The notes beneath the pieces are model-generated. The model saw nothing but the letters and a program-made list of their open reading frames with translations, did no database searches and was not told where the DNA came from. The position numbers were made by a program, and so were the translations under genes. From NCBI GenBank assembly GCA_964017235.1, contig OZ024936.1, positions 59,261,028 through 59,325,027 of the forward strand: 64,000 nucleotides of DNA, written 5' to 3'. This document shows positions 39,112 through 48,559 of the stretch, one piece after another (positions within the stretch are counted from its first letter, which is position 1; every line of letters begins with the position of its first letter). This DNA comes from Sabellastarte sp. h YS-2021. Its lineage: Eukaryota; Annelida; Polychaeta; Sabellida; Sabellidae.

Positions 39112-39304
39112 ATACTTCCTTTACTTCAGAAATGTCCTTTTCACACAGGTGTGTATCTTGAAGGCATAGAACATTAATATTTTTATCTTTAAAAAAGGAT
39201 AAAACATCTCTTCTTTTTTCTAAAGTTTGTAAGCCTTGACAATTTGCAGACAATACTACTAGATTATTTCTATTTGAGCACATATTTGTAAAAAGCTTCC
39301 CCAC

Positions 39305-42022
39305 AAGTACAGTGTTTGATCTTCAAGAATTTTCAATTTTGGTTGACAGTATGATGTGTAAAGATTTGTCACTTTTACTGTAAACTGTATTTTTTCTGTT
39401 TTTTTTCAATCTTTTCTAGGCAAATTTGATTTGCTATATTGGATGTCAAGGTGTAACATGAATTGAATGTAAAAGAAGGACAATGTCGAAGTTATGTGAA
39501 AACACAAAACAAAAACTAAAGAACATATATACACTATATACATGCAGCATACATAAGCAAGTGCCATTATGGCCGTATGCACAAAAACAAATCGAAAGGA
39601 CAAAGGAGGGTCTTATAGGTGTCATTTCTAGTGCCCTCATAAAATACCGGATATGACACAATAAAACAGTATTGTATCACACAGATTTAGAATATAAGCA
39701 TGATTACATATAAAATACAGCATGATTGCACAACACAATTTACTCTTATTACATTTCTTCATGAATGCAGGCAAAATATACCGTAAATGACCTATTTAGC
39801 ACACAGTGCGCTAAGGAAAGTCTAGTTTTTGGTGAATATGATGGTGGAAAGGTTCCCCCCCAAGCGCACCCATCATGAAACACCCCCTGGGATGAGGGAC
39901 AGGTCAGTCCGGTAAGAACAACGGTGTTCTGACATTTAGAATCTACTAAAAGTGCCTACTTGCTCTAAATATGGCTGTAGATCAAAACAAACTGGAAAGT
40001 CATTACAAAAATGTGAATCTATCAAGCAAAAAACACGTACAACACACAAAAATGTGGGCACCACGCACCGCCACCGACAACACTGCCAGGGAAAAGAGGC
40101 AGGGTAAGGTTACAAGGGCGGATGCGCTAAAAAGGCCACTCACAGCATATGATGAGAATTGAAATTCTGATTTATCCTGCTATCTACTACCATATCTTAA
40201 CAATAATAAATTGGAATATAATGAGAATAAGGGTTTTCCCAATAGTTTATGTGATTATAGATAGATACACATCTAAAAAGTCCTGACATCCTCATACTAC
40301 TTACAATTTAACTCTACCAAACTTCAGTTGTTTTCATACAGGAGCCCTGATGCAGACCAAGATTAACAGACAAGTGCTCCAAAATGGGTCACATGTCTAT
40401 AGTAAACAAAGTATAAATATGCCGAAGTGAAACGTATGTAGTGGATGATTCATTCATCAACACAGGCTACTATAGATTACCAATATATTATTATCATATA
40501 AAATTATTATTACATAATTTTATTTGGTCTCCTGTGTCGAAAAATGTACAAAATCTACAAAATTGTAAAACAACTGTAGCATTCAGCATACTGAGCTTAG
40601 TATAATTTAAATCTACCAAATTCAGCCATTTTTGTTTCTTCAACCATGCTAAAGATGGAGATTAATGAACATGTAATTATGGCCATGCCAATTGTCAATT
40701 ATGGGCAAAGAGTAAATATAAATACCAGTATTACAAACTCTTATTGATCAATGTCAATGTAGGAAATTTACAATGTATAAACATGCAATTATAACTTTTT
40801 CAACTTTCATTATGAAACAGAGAATACATATATTACCATGAAATTTGCGAGCAGGTTCATCCCTTTTATAAACAGCAGTTACAAAATATTAATCATACAA
40901 AGTCTTATAAAAGTTAAGTAGCCATAATGCACAAGGTATTAATGTGAAATTACTACTACAAATAATATTTGGAAATAAAGAGAACACAAAAGAATTATAA
41001 TTGTTCCAACTTACAATATGAAACAGAGAATACATATATCACTATGCAATTTGTGAGCAGGTTCATCCCTTTTATAAACAGCAGTTATAAGTTATCAATC
41101 ATCCAAGGTTTTATAAAAGTTACATAGCCATAATGTACGAGGTGTCAACATGAAGTTACTTCTACAAATAACATTGAAATAGAGAGAACACAAATTACTG
41201 TAGTATTTAGGCAAAGATTTTTTTCGTAAATAAACCACTGTTGTAAGTGGTCATTTATGCAGATTTTTTTTTCCAAAAAAATGCTCTTTAAAAGCAGTTT
41301 ATGCAATTTTATTGATCTCCAGTGTTAACAATCTCCAAAGTCTTAAAAATTATAAACACTATAACATTTAACATTAACATAATTTATATCTACCAAGTTC
41401 AGCCCTTTTCTTACTACAACCCTACTACATACCTAAATTAACAAACATGTGATTAGAGCCTTGTCAAATGTCAATTGTGAGCAAAAAGTTCAAATATATT
41501 GCAGTAGTATGTAAGAACAGAATGGTTGATTTTTCAACACATGTCACCCTTAATTCACAGTATTACAAGCTGTTACTGATCAATGTCATTGTGAGAAATC
41601 TACAGTGTCTAATTGTGCAATTAAAACTCTTTCAAACTGGCAATTGGAAAGTGAGAATACATATATTACCATGAGATTTATGAACAGATCCATCCCTTTT
41701 ATAAGTAGCAGTTGTAAATTATCAATCCTACAAAGTCTTATGAAAGTAGCAACAATGCTCAAAGTATAAACATAAAATTACTACTACATATAGTATTAAT
41801 GTTGGAAATAATGAGTACACAAATTGGAAGAGATTATCTCCTTAAATGAAGCACTATTTTAAGTTACCATTTATGCAGATTCTTTTTAAATGCTCTTTTT
41901 CAGAAGTTTATATTTTAATTAAATATACACATTTAAATATCATATAAATGCTTTTGTGAAAGAAATGAAATCATATTTTACCTCAAAGTGATTTTTTCAC
42001 GTTTGCTTTTACCTCAGAGTTT
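39305..42022 (-). other. 2.7-kb inter-ORF spacer of the LINE, with diverged tandem repeats
   Basis: No convincing coding frame is present; a 63-codon plus-strand frame at 39971-40162 has no recognisable domain. From about 40330 to 41950 diverged repeats occur. The block TTTATAAACAGCAGTTA with its flanks is present near 40873 and 41073 and, more diverged, near 41698. The GATCAATGTCA block is at about 40747 and 41578. The TTATGCAGATT block is at about 41254 and 41871. L1-like elements normally have a far shorter gap between ORFs, so this is either a family-specific spacer or a nested insertion whose ends I could not find. ORF1 ends in CTGAGGTAAAA shortly downstream of its stop, which resembles a splice donor. 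Confidence 0.6.
40814..41190. repeat. Two ~200-bp tandem repeats in the LINE spacer
   Basis: GAAACAGAGAATACATATAT, followed by a GCAGGTTCATCCCTTTTATA block, begins at 40814 and again at about 41013. Both continue with matching TAGCCATAATG and ACTACTACAAATAA-like segments. A third, more diverged copy starts near 41650. Confidence 0.8.
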
Positions 42023-43297
42023 TTATTTCCCATTTAGGGATCTTAGAGCCTCGATTGCTGATTTCCTGATTAGGTCGAACCTTTGCTTGCCCAGGTTGTC
42101 ACCACCAAACTTCCTTGTCACAATTAAGATACAGTCATTGGCATTGTTGCCGTGTAACAGGTCATGAAGTATTGTCCCTGCTCCCCACTCACCTCCGTCG
42201 CTATAGCCAGAAATGGTCTTCCCATCCAAGTCTGTTGTGCTGTATGCATAAATGATATGATCACATGAGACAGTATCTAGATTCTGGTGGAGGGCTCTCA
42301 GGACTGAACTTGCTTCCGATCTGGTGTGTATGCAGTGTGAATAACCCTGGAAACGGCTACCTTTCACTTCCACTGGAAGGGTTGATTGGATTTGGTCATA
42401 GCTTATTGGGGCAGTATCAACAGTTATATACTTGAGTGGGTTAAATTCAAAACTGTCGGTTTTCCTAGTACCATTAATAAACAGTTTATCCTTGGAAAGA
42501 ATGGTTTTTGCATTAGAACCTGTTTCTCTGGCTTCCTTTCTAACTGAAGTTAAGAAAGGGATTTGGGCGGTACGTCTTTCTCTCATCATTTTAGGTAGCT
42601 GCTCACTTATTGAGTATGGTGTAGATCGTAAATGTCTTGCACAGGATAACACCACATCACGTCCTCTTCTTGTGGTAAATGACACCACCACTGGTCTTGG
42701 CTTATTTCCTTTAACCCCAATTCTGTGAGCCACATCTATTCTGATATTTGCTGATGGATTTTCACATGAAAAAATTTCTGATCGGGGGATCTTCAAAGCT
42801 GAGACTATAAATTCTTGTACGTTAGAGTAGACGTTTTCGTCTGGTGTTTCCTGTAGCTTATAGATGACCGCATTTTTTGACATACTGTGGGCTTCCATGG
42901 TCGTCAGTTTTTCTTCTAGTTTCTCCACCTTTTGTGATAGTTTGGATGTAATACCGTCTGATTCAAGCTGGTGGAGTTTTAGCTGCTTATTTTCCAGTTG
43001 TAGTGATTTTAGATCAAATGCTGAATTAATTGTTAGCTTTTTTAGCACAAACAGAATTTCTGTGACCTTTTCTTCCATAGTTAGATTTTTGATTCGCTCC
43101 TCAATGTTCCCCTGTCCTTCAAAGTCTGTGACTGTTGTGGCATCTCCTCCTTCATACATTGTACTCAGGCTAATGGCATCTGATAACGGAGAGCTCATTC
43201 TAGAGGTTTTGTTTGGATTTATGGCTGGACTAGCACTACTTTTTGATAAGCTACTGTAATTTCTTTTTCTGCTAGTTTCTATATCCAGTTCAGTCAT
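42023..43297 (-). CDS. LINE ORF1 protein with C-terminal UPF0029/IMPACT-like domain
   Basis: This is an intact 424-codon frame. Residues 1-62 are Ser/Thr-rich and low complexity. 64-140 are heptad-like and charged (predicted coiled coil, for trimerisation in L1 ORF1p). 141-225 match the L1 ORF1 RRM core (NAVIYKLQE, IDVAHRIG, RPVVVSF). 226-285 match the following C-terminal domain (LPKMMRERR, LFING). Residues 308-424 are extra and match the UPF0029/IMPACT/YigZ N-domain: KGSRFQGY, HIIYAY, SDGGEWGAG, and VTRKFGGDNLG, where the family has VTRYFGGxKLG. The spacing from Gly374 to Arg395 is exactly that of the family signature. ORF1 proteins coat LINE RNA as chaperones; IMPACT-family domains bind ribosomes or RNA in host proteins. 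The consequence of the fusion is unknown. ORF1 is open although ORF2 is broken. Confidence 0.85.
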   Translation of the reverse strand: MTELDIETSRKRNYSSLSKSSASPAINPNKTSRMSSPLSDAISLSTMYEGGDATTVTDFEGQGNIEERIKNLTMEEKVTEILFVLKKLTINSAFDLKSLQLENKQLKLHQLESDGITSKLSQKVEKLEEKLTTMEAHSMSKNAVIYKLQETPDENVYSNVQEFIVSALKIPRSEIFSCENPSANIRIDVAHRIGVKGNKPRPVVVSFTTRRGRDVVLSCARHLRSTPYSISEQLPKMMRERRTAQIPFLTSVRKEARETGSNAKTILSKDKLFINGTRKTDSFEFNPLKYITVDTAPISYDQIQSTLPVEVKGSRFQGYSHCIHTRSEASSVLRALHQNLDTVSCDHIIYAYSTTDLDGKTISGYSDGGEWGAGTILHDLLHGNNANDCILIVTRKFGGDNLGKQRFDLIRKSAIEALRSLNGK

Positions 43298-43663
43298 ATC
43301 AATAGAATGTGTCTATTTTGTCAACAGTAAATAATTTTTATTTTCTGAGTGCTTTCTTCTTTGTATACTTTAAGCCAAATCAAAATTCAGTCTTGTTATT
43401 TTATCCAAGCTTATACGGTTAGACTGTAACCAAATCAAAACACAAATTTGGCAGTTCTGTTTCCTAGATTTATGTTTTAATCCAGCAGGTTTTGTCTTTT
43501 CATACATAAACAAATAATGACGTCACTTTATCCTAGTGTATCAATGTTGTCATATTGGGACATACAGTTTCTGTAACTCCATTGTGGGTGTTTATGTTAC
43601 CAGTTCAATGGGTATGGTGCTTTGGTGTGTTTAATTGATTGCCTTGTCATGTACAAATCAGTT
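43298..43663 (-). promoter_or_regulatory. LINE 5' UTR with a CRE palindrome
   Basis: The ~366 bp between ORF1 and the 5' target duplication should hold the internal promoter of the element. It contains a perfect TGACGTCA (43518-43525), the CREB/ATF consensus. No TATA box is obvious, as expected for an internal L1-type promoter. Function is inferred from position only. Confidence 0.5.
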
Positions 43664-43676
43664 AAAATATTTTTTT

Positions 43677-44564
43677 CTAAATATAGCCCAAAATAGATGT
43701 AAATCAGCCCAAACCAGTACCAAATGTTGGTCTATAAGTCTGAAATTTGGGCCAAAAATTACTTGCCACATACTAAATCTGACTGTATAGGTTTTGAGAT
43801 TACATCTGGTATACCAGTGGTGTCATATGTATCATATGGGGTCGAGGAAAATGGAAATATAGCCTCAGATGGCTGTATCAGGAAATGCTAATATATTCTC
43901 TATTAAGGTATATTCATGGTTGAAAACCATATTGATTCACACAGAAGTCGCCACTGAAATGAATTTTAGTAGTGTGTTCCTTTGGAAATACACATGTAGC
44001 CCAAAGTGCAGGTTCACGGCGTGTAGTTGGCGAGAGATGCATAAAATGCCAGATCAGCCCACACCACCCCTTAGAGTTGGTCAATCTGGCTGAAATTTTC
44101 ACAGGAAACTCAGTTTGTATCAAAGAATGAATTTGTATTAGGCTGGCCCACTTGAGGGCTACATTAAAAATTTCAATTTCCGGGGTGTAGGGAGGCCCCA
44201 TGCCACCCCTTAGGTAGGAAATTTCAAGTATATCCTAATATTACCAATCTAAAGCCCAAATTTAATTTTATGCCTATTTTAATAAATAATGATGATATTT
44301 TAGGCGCATTTTGAGCATTACATGTCTGATCAGAAATTATTTTACCAAAATATTGTTCTAAATATAACCCAAAATAGATGTAAATCAGCCCAAACCAGTA
44401 CCAAATGTTGGTCTATAAGTCTGAAATTTGGCCCAAAAATCACTTGCCACATATTAAATCTGACTGCATAGGTTTTGAGATTACATCTGGTATACCAGTG
44501 GTGTCATATGTGTCATACAGGGTCGAGGAGAGTGAAAATACAGCCTCAGATGGCTATATCAGGA
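43677..44564 (+). repeat. Diverged satellite copies at the right edge of the array
   Basis: About 1.3 monomers of the ~680-bp satellite continue after the LINE, starting exactly where the left flank left off (CTAAATATAGCCC). They carry many more private differences than the main array (for example GGGCCAAAAATTACTTG, CGGCGTGTAGTTGG, ATGATGATATT), then stop within TATCAGGA at 44564. Higher divergence at the array edge is expected when exchange homogenises only the interior. Confidence 0.93.
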
Positions 44565-45311
44565 GCCATGTATGTAACTTTATATTGGAATTCTATTGAT
44601 AACTAGAATTTCACAAGTAGTGGAACACAACTCTTAGAATTGCCTTCTATGAATCGCTTCGATATATTCGATTGGGTATTAAATGAGTTGCCTTATAAAG
44701 CTTGCAGTTCTGGAATGCAGTGGTGTACGGTAAACATATTTATAAAATTTTGCTAGAAAAGCCTATCGTGGCCTCATATTTCTTCAATAATATTAATGAT
44801 GTTGGTGGATACATCAGTAGTGTGTGATATTTTATCTTTTCTTTGTAAAATTTTGCGAGAAACCCCACTATTGTCTCATATTTCCTTGGGTACAACTACC
44901 AGCATTTGATATTTTGTTTTACTTTGCAAGAAGTCAGTATTAGGTCTGCGATAGTAATATATTGCTAGATCATATATTTGTGATAAATTGCTGGAAACCC
45001 CATCATAGCCTCATATTTCTTTCACTCTGTGAGTGTACAACTACGGCATTTGACATTTTATTTGTTTTATATTGCGAGAAGACAGTAGGTGCGGTGACAG
45101 TAAAATATTGCTCTATGCTGAGTGCACAAGAACCAACATTCGATATTGCAAGTTCATAGTGCACTCCTATAATTCTTGGATCGAGTGGTGCAGTAACAAA
45201 ATATGCCTGAAGTGGTGGTAGTTTTTTGTATACTTATGTGGCCACAGCTCAAATTCATTTGTAGTCTTGACTTCACATATTTATAGACCTTTATAAGGTA
45301 TTTGACCTCAT

Positions 45312-45425
45312 TGTCAATATCTCATATGACCATAATATTTCAGCTAGGATATTACACAATCTTCGTCTTGTCAATATCTTATATGAGCATAATATTTCAG
45401 CTAGGATATTACAAAATCTTCTTCT
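45312..45425. repeat. 57-bp tandem duplication
   Basis: Two copies begin TGTCAATATC at 45312 and 45369, each containing CATAATATTTCAGCTAGG. They differ at only a few positions. Confidence 0.9.
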
Positions 45426-45869
45426 GATGTCAATTTAACTCATGAATGACCAATTAAGTCTTTTGGCTGGGAGTTGTATGGTAGCATGAAACACAAATTC
45501 TTACCATTTACTAATAGAATAGATATCAATTGTCATTCAAAAATATTTACTTTCATTAAAATGACATTTGAAAATAATTGCATTTACTGGGTTATTCATG
45601 AAATCTAACAACTTACTAGATTTCAATTTAGCCCCAGTGGTGCAAGGAATAGCTAGCCCCTCCTATCCTTTTCAAAGCCCAAATGTCAACCTTAGAAGTG
45701 TGATTGATGTTATTCAACAAAGATGTTAATGTTCTTTCATCTTGGTTCAAAGGCCTTAATGATTATGCAGAATTTACTGTGACTAATGTAATTTAATGGC
45801 TAATCAATTGTCAATAGTATATGTGTGAGTAATATAAACACTTTTGAAGATAAAATGTGGTTATCAGTT

Positions 45870-46375
45870 GCATGATGACACTTTAATAGCACCCCAGTAA
45901 ATCCAACTAATATATATGTTGGCATGATGAAACACATCCATAGCACCACTGCAAATCTGAGAATTGTATGGATGCATGATGAGACACTGTATATAACACC
46001 ACAACAAATCTCAGACAGCTTTGAAGTTAATATTTGATTATCAGTTAAAATTGTAATTAACACAGGTGGTGCAATAATAAATATTAGTTTAATTTTGATC
46101 TTAATATTACAACTAAGTGTTTACATTTTTGTGAAGTACATATCTTGGTCTTTGGATCTCATTTGTGCAACATACAGTGGGTGGCATTGATGCAATTTTT
46201 ACAGGATAAAAGTATCATCATGGATCCATGCAATTCTCATATTGCTAGTGGTGCTATAGTAATGAAATAACACTGTGTAGCAATTAAGCATTTATATGGA
46301 TCTCATGGCTCTTTTGCAGGGGTGCTATGAAAGTGTCATCATGCACTCATAAAATTCTCGGATTTGCAAAGGTAC
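45870..46375. repeat. Foldback with ~70-bp repeated arms
   Basis: The left arm holds units with TAGCACCACTGCAAATCTG, AGAATTGTATGGATGCATG and ATGA(A/G)ACAC. The right arm holds the reverse complements (AATTCTCGGATTTGCA, GGTGCTATGAAAGTGTCATC). The arms are imperfect and each has about two units, so the transcript could form a long irregular hairpin centred near 46100. Confidence 0.65.
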
Positions 46376-46434
46376 TATGAGGGGCGATGGTCAATGCATG
46401 TTTACACGTACAGTTGAGTCTTCTGTGACAACAT

Positions 46435-46870
46435 ATCTTCTCATGAATATTAATGACTACAGTATGCTTTAGGGCATGAGTTCCCAAATTTAAAGTACTT
46501 GATTTTCGGCAAGGCATCTATTTATAAAATATTGCTAAAATCCCAAGGAAAATCTGTTACCTCACATTTCCTCATGAATATTAATGAGTTGGGCACTATG
46601 GGCATCCAGTTAAAAGTATTTAATCTTTTGTGTTATAAAATATTGAGAAAAAACCCAATAGAAATCTATGAGCTCATATCTTCTCATGAATATTAATGAG
46701 ATGGGTGCTATAGCCGTGAGTTCTCCAGTTGAGTGTATTTGATCTTTGCTAAAGCTTCGATTTTGTAAAATAGTGCTGGAAAACCTCAAGAAAAATCTGT
46801 GACACATATCTTCTCATGAATATTAATGACTTGGGTGCTATGGCCGTGATTTTTAAAGTAAAATGTTGCT
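46435..46870 (+). repeat. ~125-bp degenerate tandem array, about 3.5 units
   Basis: CTCATGAATATTAATGA recurs near 46440, 46569, 46682 and 46812. Each copy is followed by a GGGCACTATGG or GGGTGCTATAG phrase and an AAAATATTGCT or AAAATAGTGCT phrase. Related sequence in the opposite orientation fills 52840-53250. Confidence 0.8.
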
Positions 46871-47756
46871 AGATCAAGTACAACCCAGCAGGCACACGCC
46901 TTGAAATGTCGTTGATTTAGAGTTGAAAACAGGTCCTGACGTTGAAATGCACATTACCAACTACTAAATCTAAGTTAGTTTTCTGACATGAAAAAGTAGT
47001 GATATTTTGACCAGAAATCATGGTGATTTGTGGCTGAAAAACTGACACTGACACAATTTCAACACTATTTCAAAGCTGGATTTCTGACTGGAAAAAGTAG
47101 TGATACTTCATAAAAAATCACCACTAAATCAAGTTACGTTTTTCGACATGAAATCTTATTCATGTTATTGAACAGAAAACAGGTTGAATATTGAGAAATG
47201 AATGACTGGTTGATTGAAAATTCGTTTTCTAGAGGGTGATATAGTGATTAAGTCTAACTTTTTGAAAGAACTATTATTGCAATTGTTTTTGACTTTGTAG
47301 GTATTTGTAAAGCAAAGACTAATTTTTAAAGATTATAAAGATGATAAAGATTATGTGTACATGTACTTGTATATTTTTATCCATTCTCCTTATTAATTAA
47401 CTGGTGCATCCAAATATAATTTTTATAATTTATAATTATATTTTGATTAATACAATTCCCGATAATTAAAAAACAAGAGGAGAGTGCCCGTGAACGGGCA
47501 CTGTGTCAGCTGACTGAGTGTTTTTGATTTGTGAAGGTGATAATGAGAAGAAAGCATAATTATCAGGGAAAGTGCTGTACAGAAGTACAGTAAATGGTAA
47601 TTGAACAGCATGTTTGAAAGAGATTCCGAAGCTGACAGAAGAAAAGGCCAAAAAAGTTGTGCCCTGCAAATGGTATTATGAAGGAAAGTAACAAGATAAC
47701 TGTTTAAGTGTAAAAAGTAGGTTAAAACATATTTAAAGAAATACTGCAAATGCAAT

Positions 47757-48483
47757 ATCCTCGTTCCACCTTGAAGAAGGGGTCCACGGTCAAATCCAAC
47801 CACACAAAAACATTCCCAGCCCATGATTTCCTATAGGATGGTTTACCATCCCAAACCTCTAGGACCAATAATAAACGAGTTATAGGCACTTTTAAGTTTG
47901 GCTATCCTTGTTTGACCTTGAAGGAGGGGTCCAAGGTCAAATCCGACTACATCAAAAGATTCCCAGTCCATGATATCCTGTAGGTTGGTTTACCATCCCA
48001 AACCTGTAGGACCAATAATAAGCGAGTTATAAGCAATTTTAAGTTTGACTATCCTCAATTAACCTTGGAGGAGGAGTCCAAGGTCAAATCTGATCACACC
48101 AAAAGAATCCCAGCCCATGATTTCCTATATGTTGGTTTACCATCCCAAACCTCTAGGACCATTAATAAGCGAGTTATAAGCACTTTTAAGTTTGGCTATC
48201 CTCGTTTGAACTTGAAGGCAGGGTCCAAGGTCAAATCTGACTACACCAAATGATTCCCAGCCCATGATTTTCTATAGGTTGGTTTTCCATTCCAAACCTG
48301 TAGGATCAATAATAAGGGAGTTATAACCACTTTTAAGTTTGGCTATCCTTGTTTGACCTTGAAGGAGGGGGTCAAAGGTCAAATCTGACCACACCAAAAG
48401 ATTCACAGCCCATGATTTCCTACAGGTTGGTTTACCATCCCAAACCTCTAGGACCAATAATAAGGGAGATATAAGCACTTTTC
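47757..48483 (+). repeat. 147-bp tandem array, five copies
   Basis: Units begin ATCCTCGTT or similar at 47757, 47904, 48051, 48198 and 48345, a strict 147-bp spacing. Each contains a CCTTGAAGGAGGGGTCCAAGG-like phrase, CCCAGCCCATGATTTCC and CTAGGACCAATAATAA. Because 147 is a multiple of three, open frames can run through several units, but there is no evidence that they are coding. An inverted partial copy lies at 60860-61085. Confidence 0.95.
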
Positions 48484-48559
48484 ATGACTGACAAAGAAAC
48501 ACCTATGGCGGCCATCTTGTTTTTCAAAATGAGGCCAAAAATATTCCCAGGCAACATTT

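Larger units (their letters stand above)
38476..39304 (-). pseudogene. LINE ORF2, N-terminal APE-like endonuclease, split by a SINE
   Basis: The frame opening at 39304 has the EEP-fold motifs VVLSANCQG, LCLQDTHL, NSRGVAILL and, beyond the SINE, TIYGPNN and GDFN; the final SDH box lies across a frameshift at about 38400. The domain would nick target DNA for TPRT. The metal-binding Glu of the LQETH box is Asp here (codon GAT, 39155-39157), a conservative change at a catalytic position. A 19-C run (39093-39111) encodes an expanded Gly tract. The SINE at 38835-38986 plus one 14-bp duplicate adds 166 bp and shifts the frame by one. A one-base loss in the A5 tract 38484-38488 separates this part from the RT frame. 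Confidence 0.88.
35180..43663 (-). mobile_element. L1/Tx1-like LINE, near full length (~8.5 kb), inserted in satellite
   Basis: The element is bounded by a 13-bp direct repeat AAAATATTTTTTT (35167-35179 and 43664-43676), with satellite on both sides that would be continuous across the site. At the low-coordinate end a T run (A tail on the coding strand) marks the 3' end. On the minus strand the order is a ~366-bp 5' UTR, ORF1 (42023-43297), a 2.7-kb spacer, ORF2 (39304 down to 35301) and a ~120-bp 3' UTR. ORF2 has an APE-type endonuclease, an L1-type RT and a C-terminal knuckle, as in L1/Tx1 elements. Oddities are the long inter-ORF spacer, the extra ORF1 domain, and ORF2 broken by three frameshifts and a SINE. 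The T-rich duplication partly overlaps the tail, so its exact length could be shorter. Confidence 0.88.
44565..46875 (+). repeat. Degenerate tandem and inverted repeats, no gene
   Basis: The region is made of decayed repeats. One family has the phrase AAACCCCA...CCTCATATTTCTTC...AATATTAATGA and recurs around 44760, 44860, 45000, 46440, 46560, 46680 and 46800. Another is a ~57-bp tandem pair at 45312-45425. A third is a foldback around 45870-46375. The 87-codon minus-strand frame at 45800-46063 lies inside the foldback repeats and is not a credible gene. Confidence 0.7.

Noticed and set aside
39406-39430. Polypyrimidine tract plus AG (TTTTCTAG) as a splice acceptor
   Set aside because: It is on the plus strand, antisense to the LINE, and no plus-strand exon follows.
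39971-40162. A 63-codon plus-strand frame in the LINE spacer as a gene
   Set aside because: No domain, no promoter context, and it lies on the strand opposite to the LINE.
45800-46063. 87-codon minus-strand frame as a membrane protein gene
   Set aside because: It lies entirely in foldback repeats, and its hydrophobicity follows from T-rich sequence.
48065-48253. A 62-codon frame running through the 147-bp repeats as a gene
   Set aside because: The repeat length is divisible by three, so open frames persist by chance; other units contain stops and there is no conserved start.
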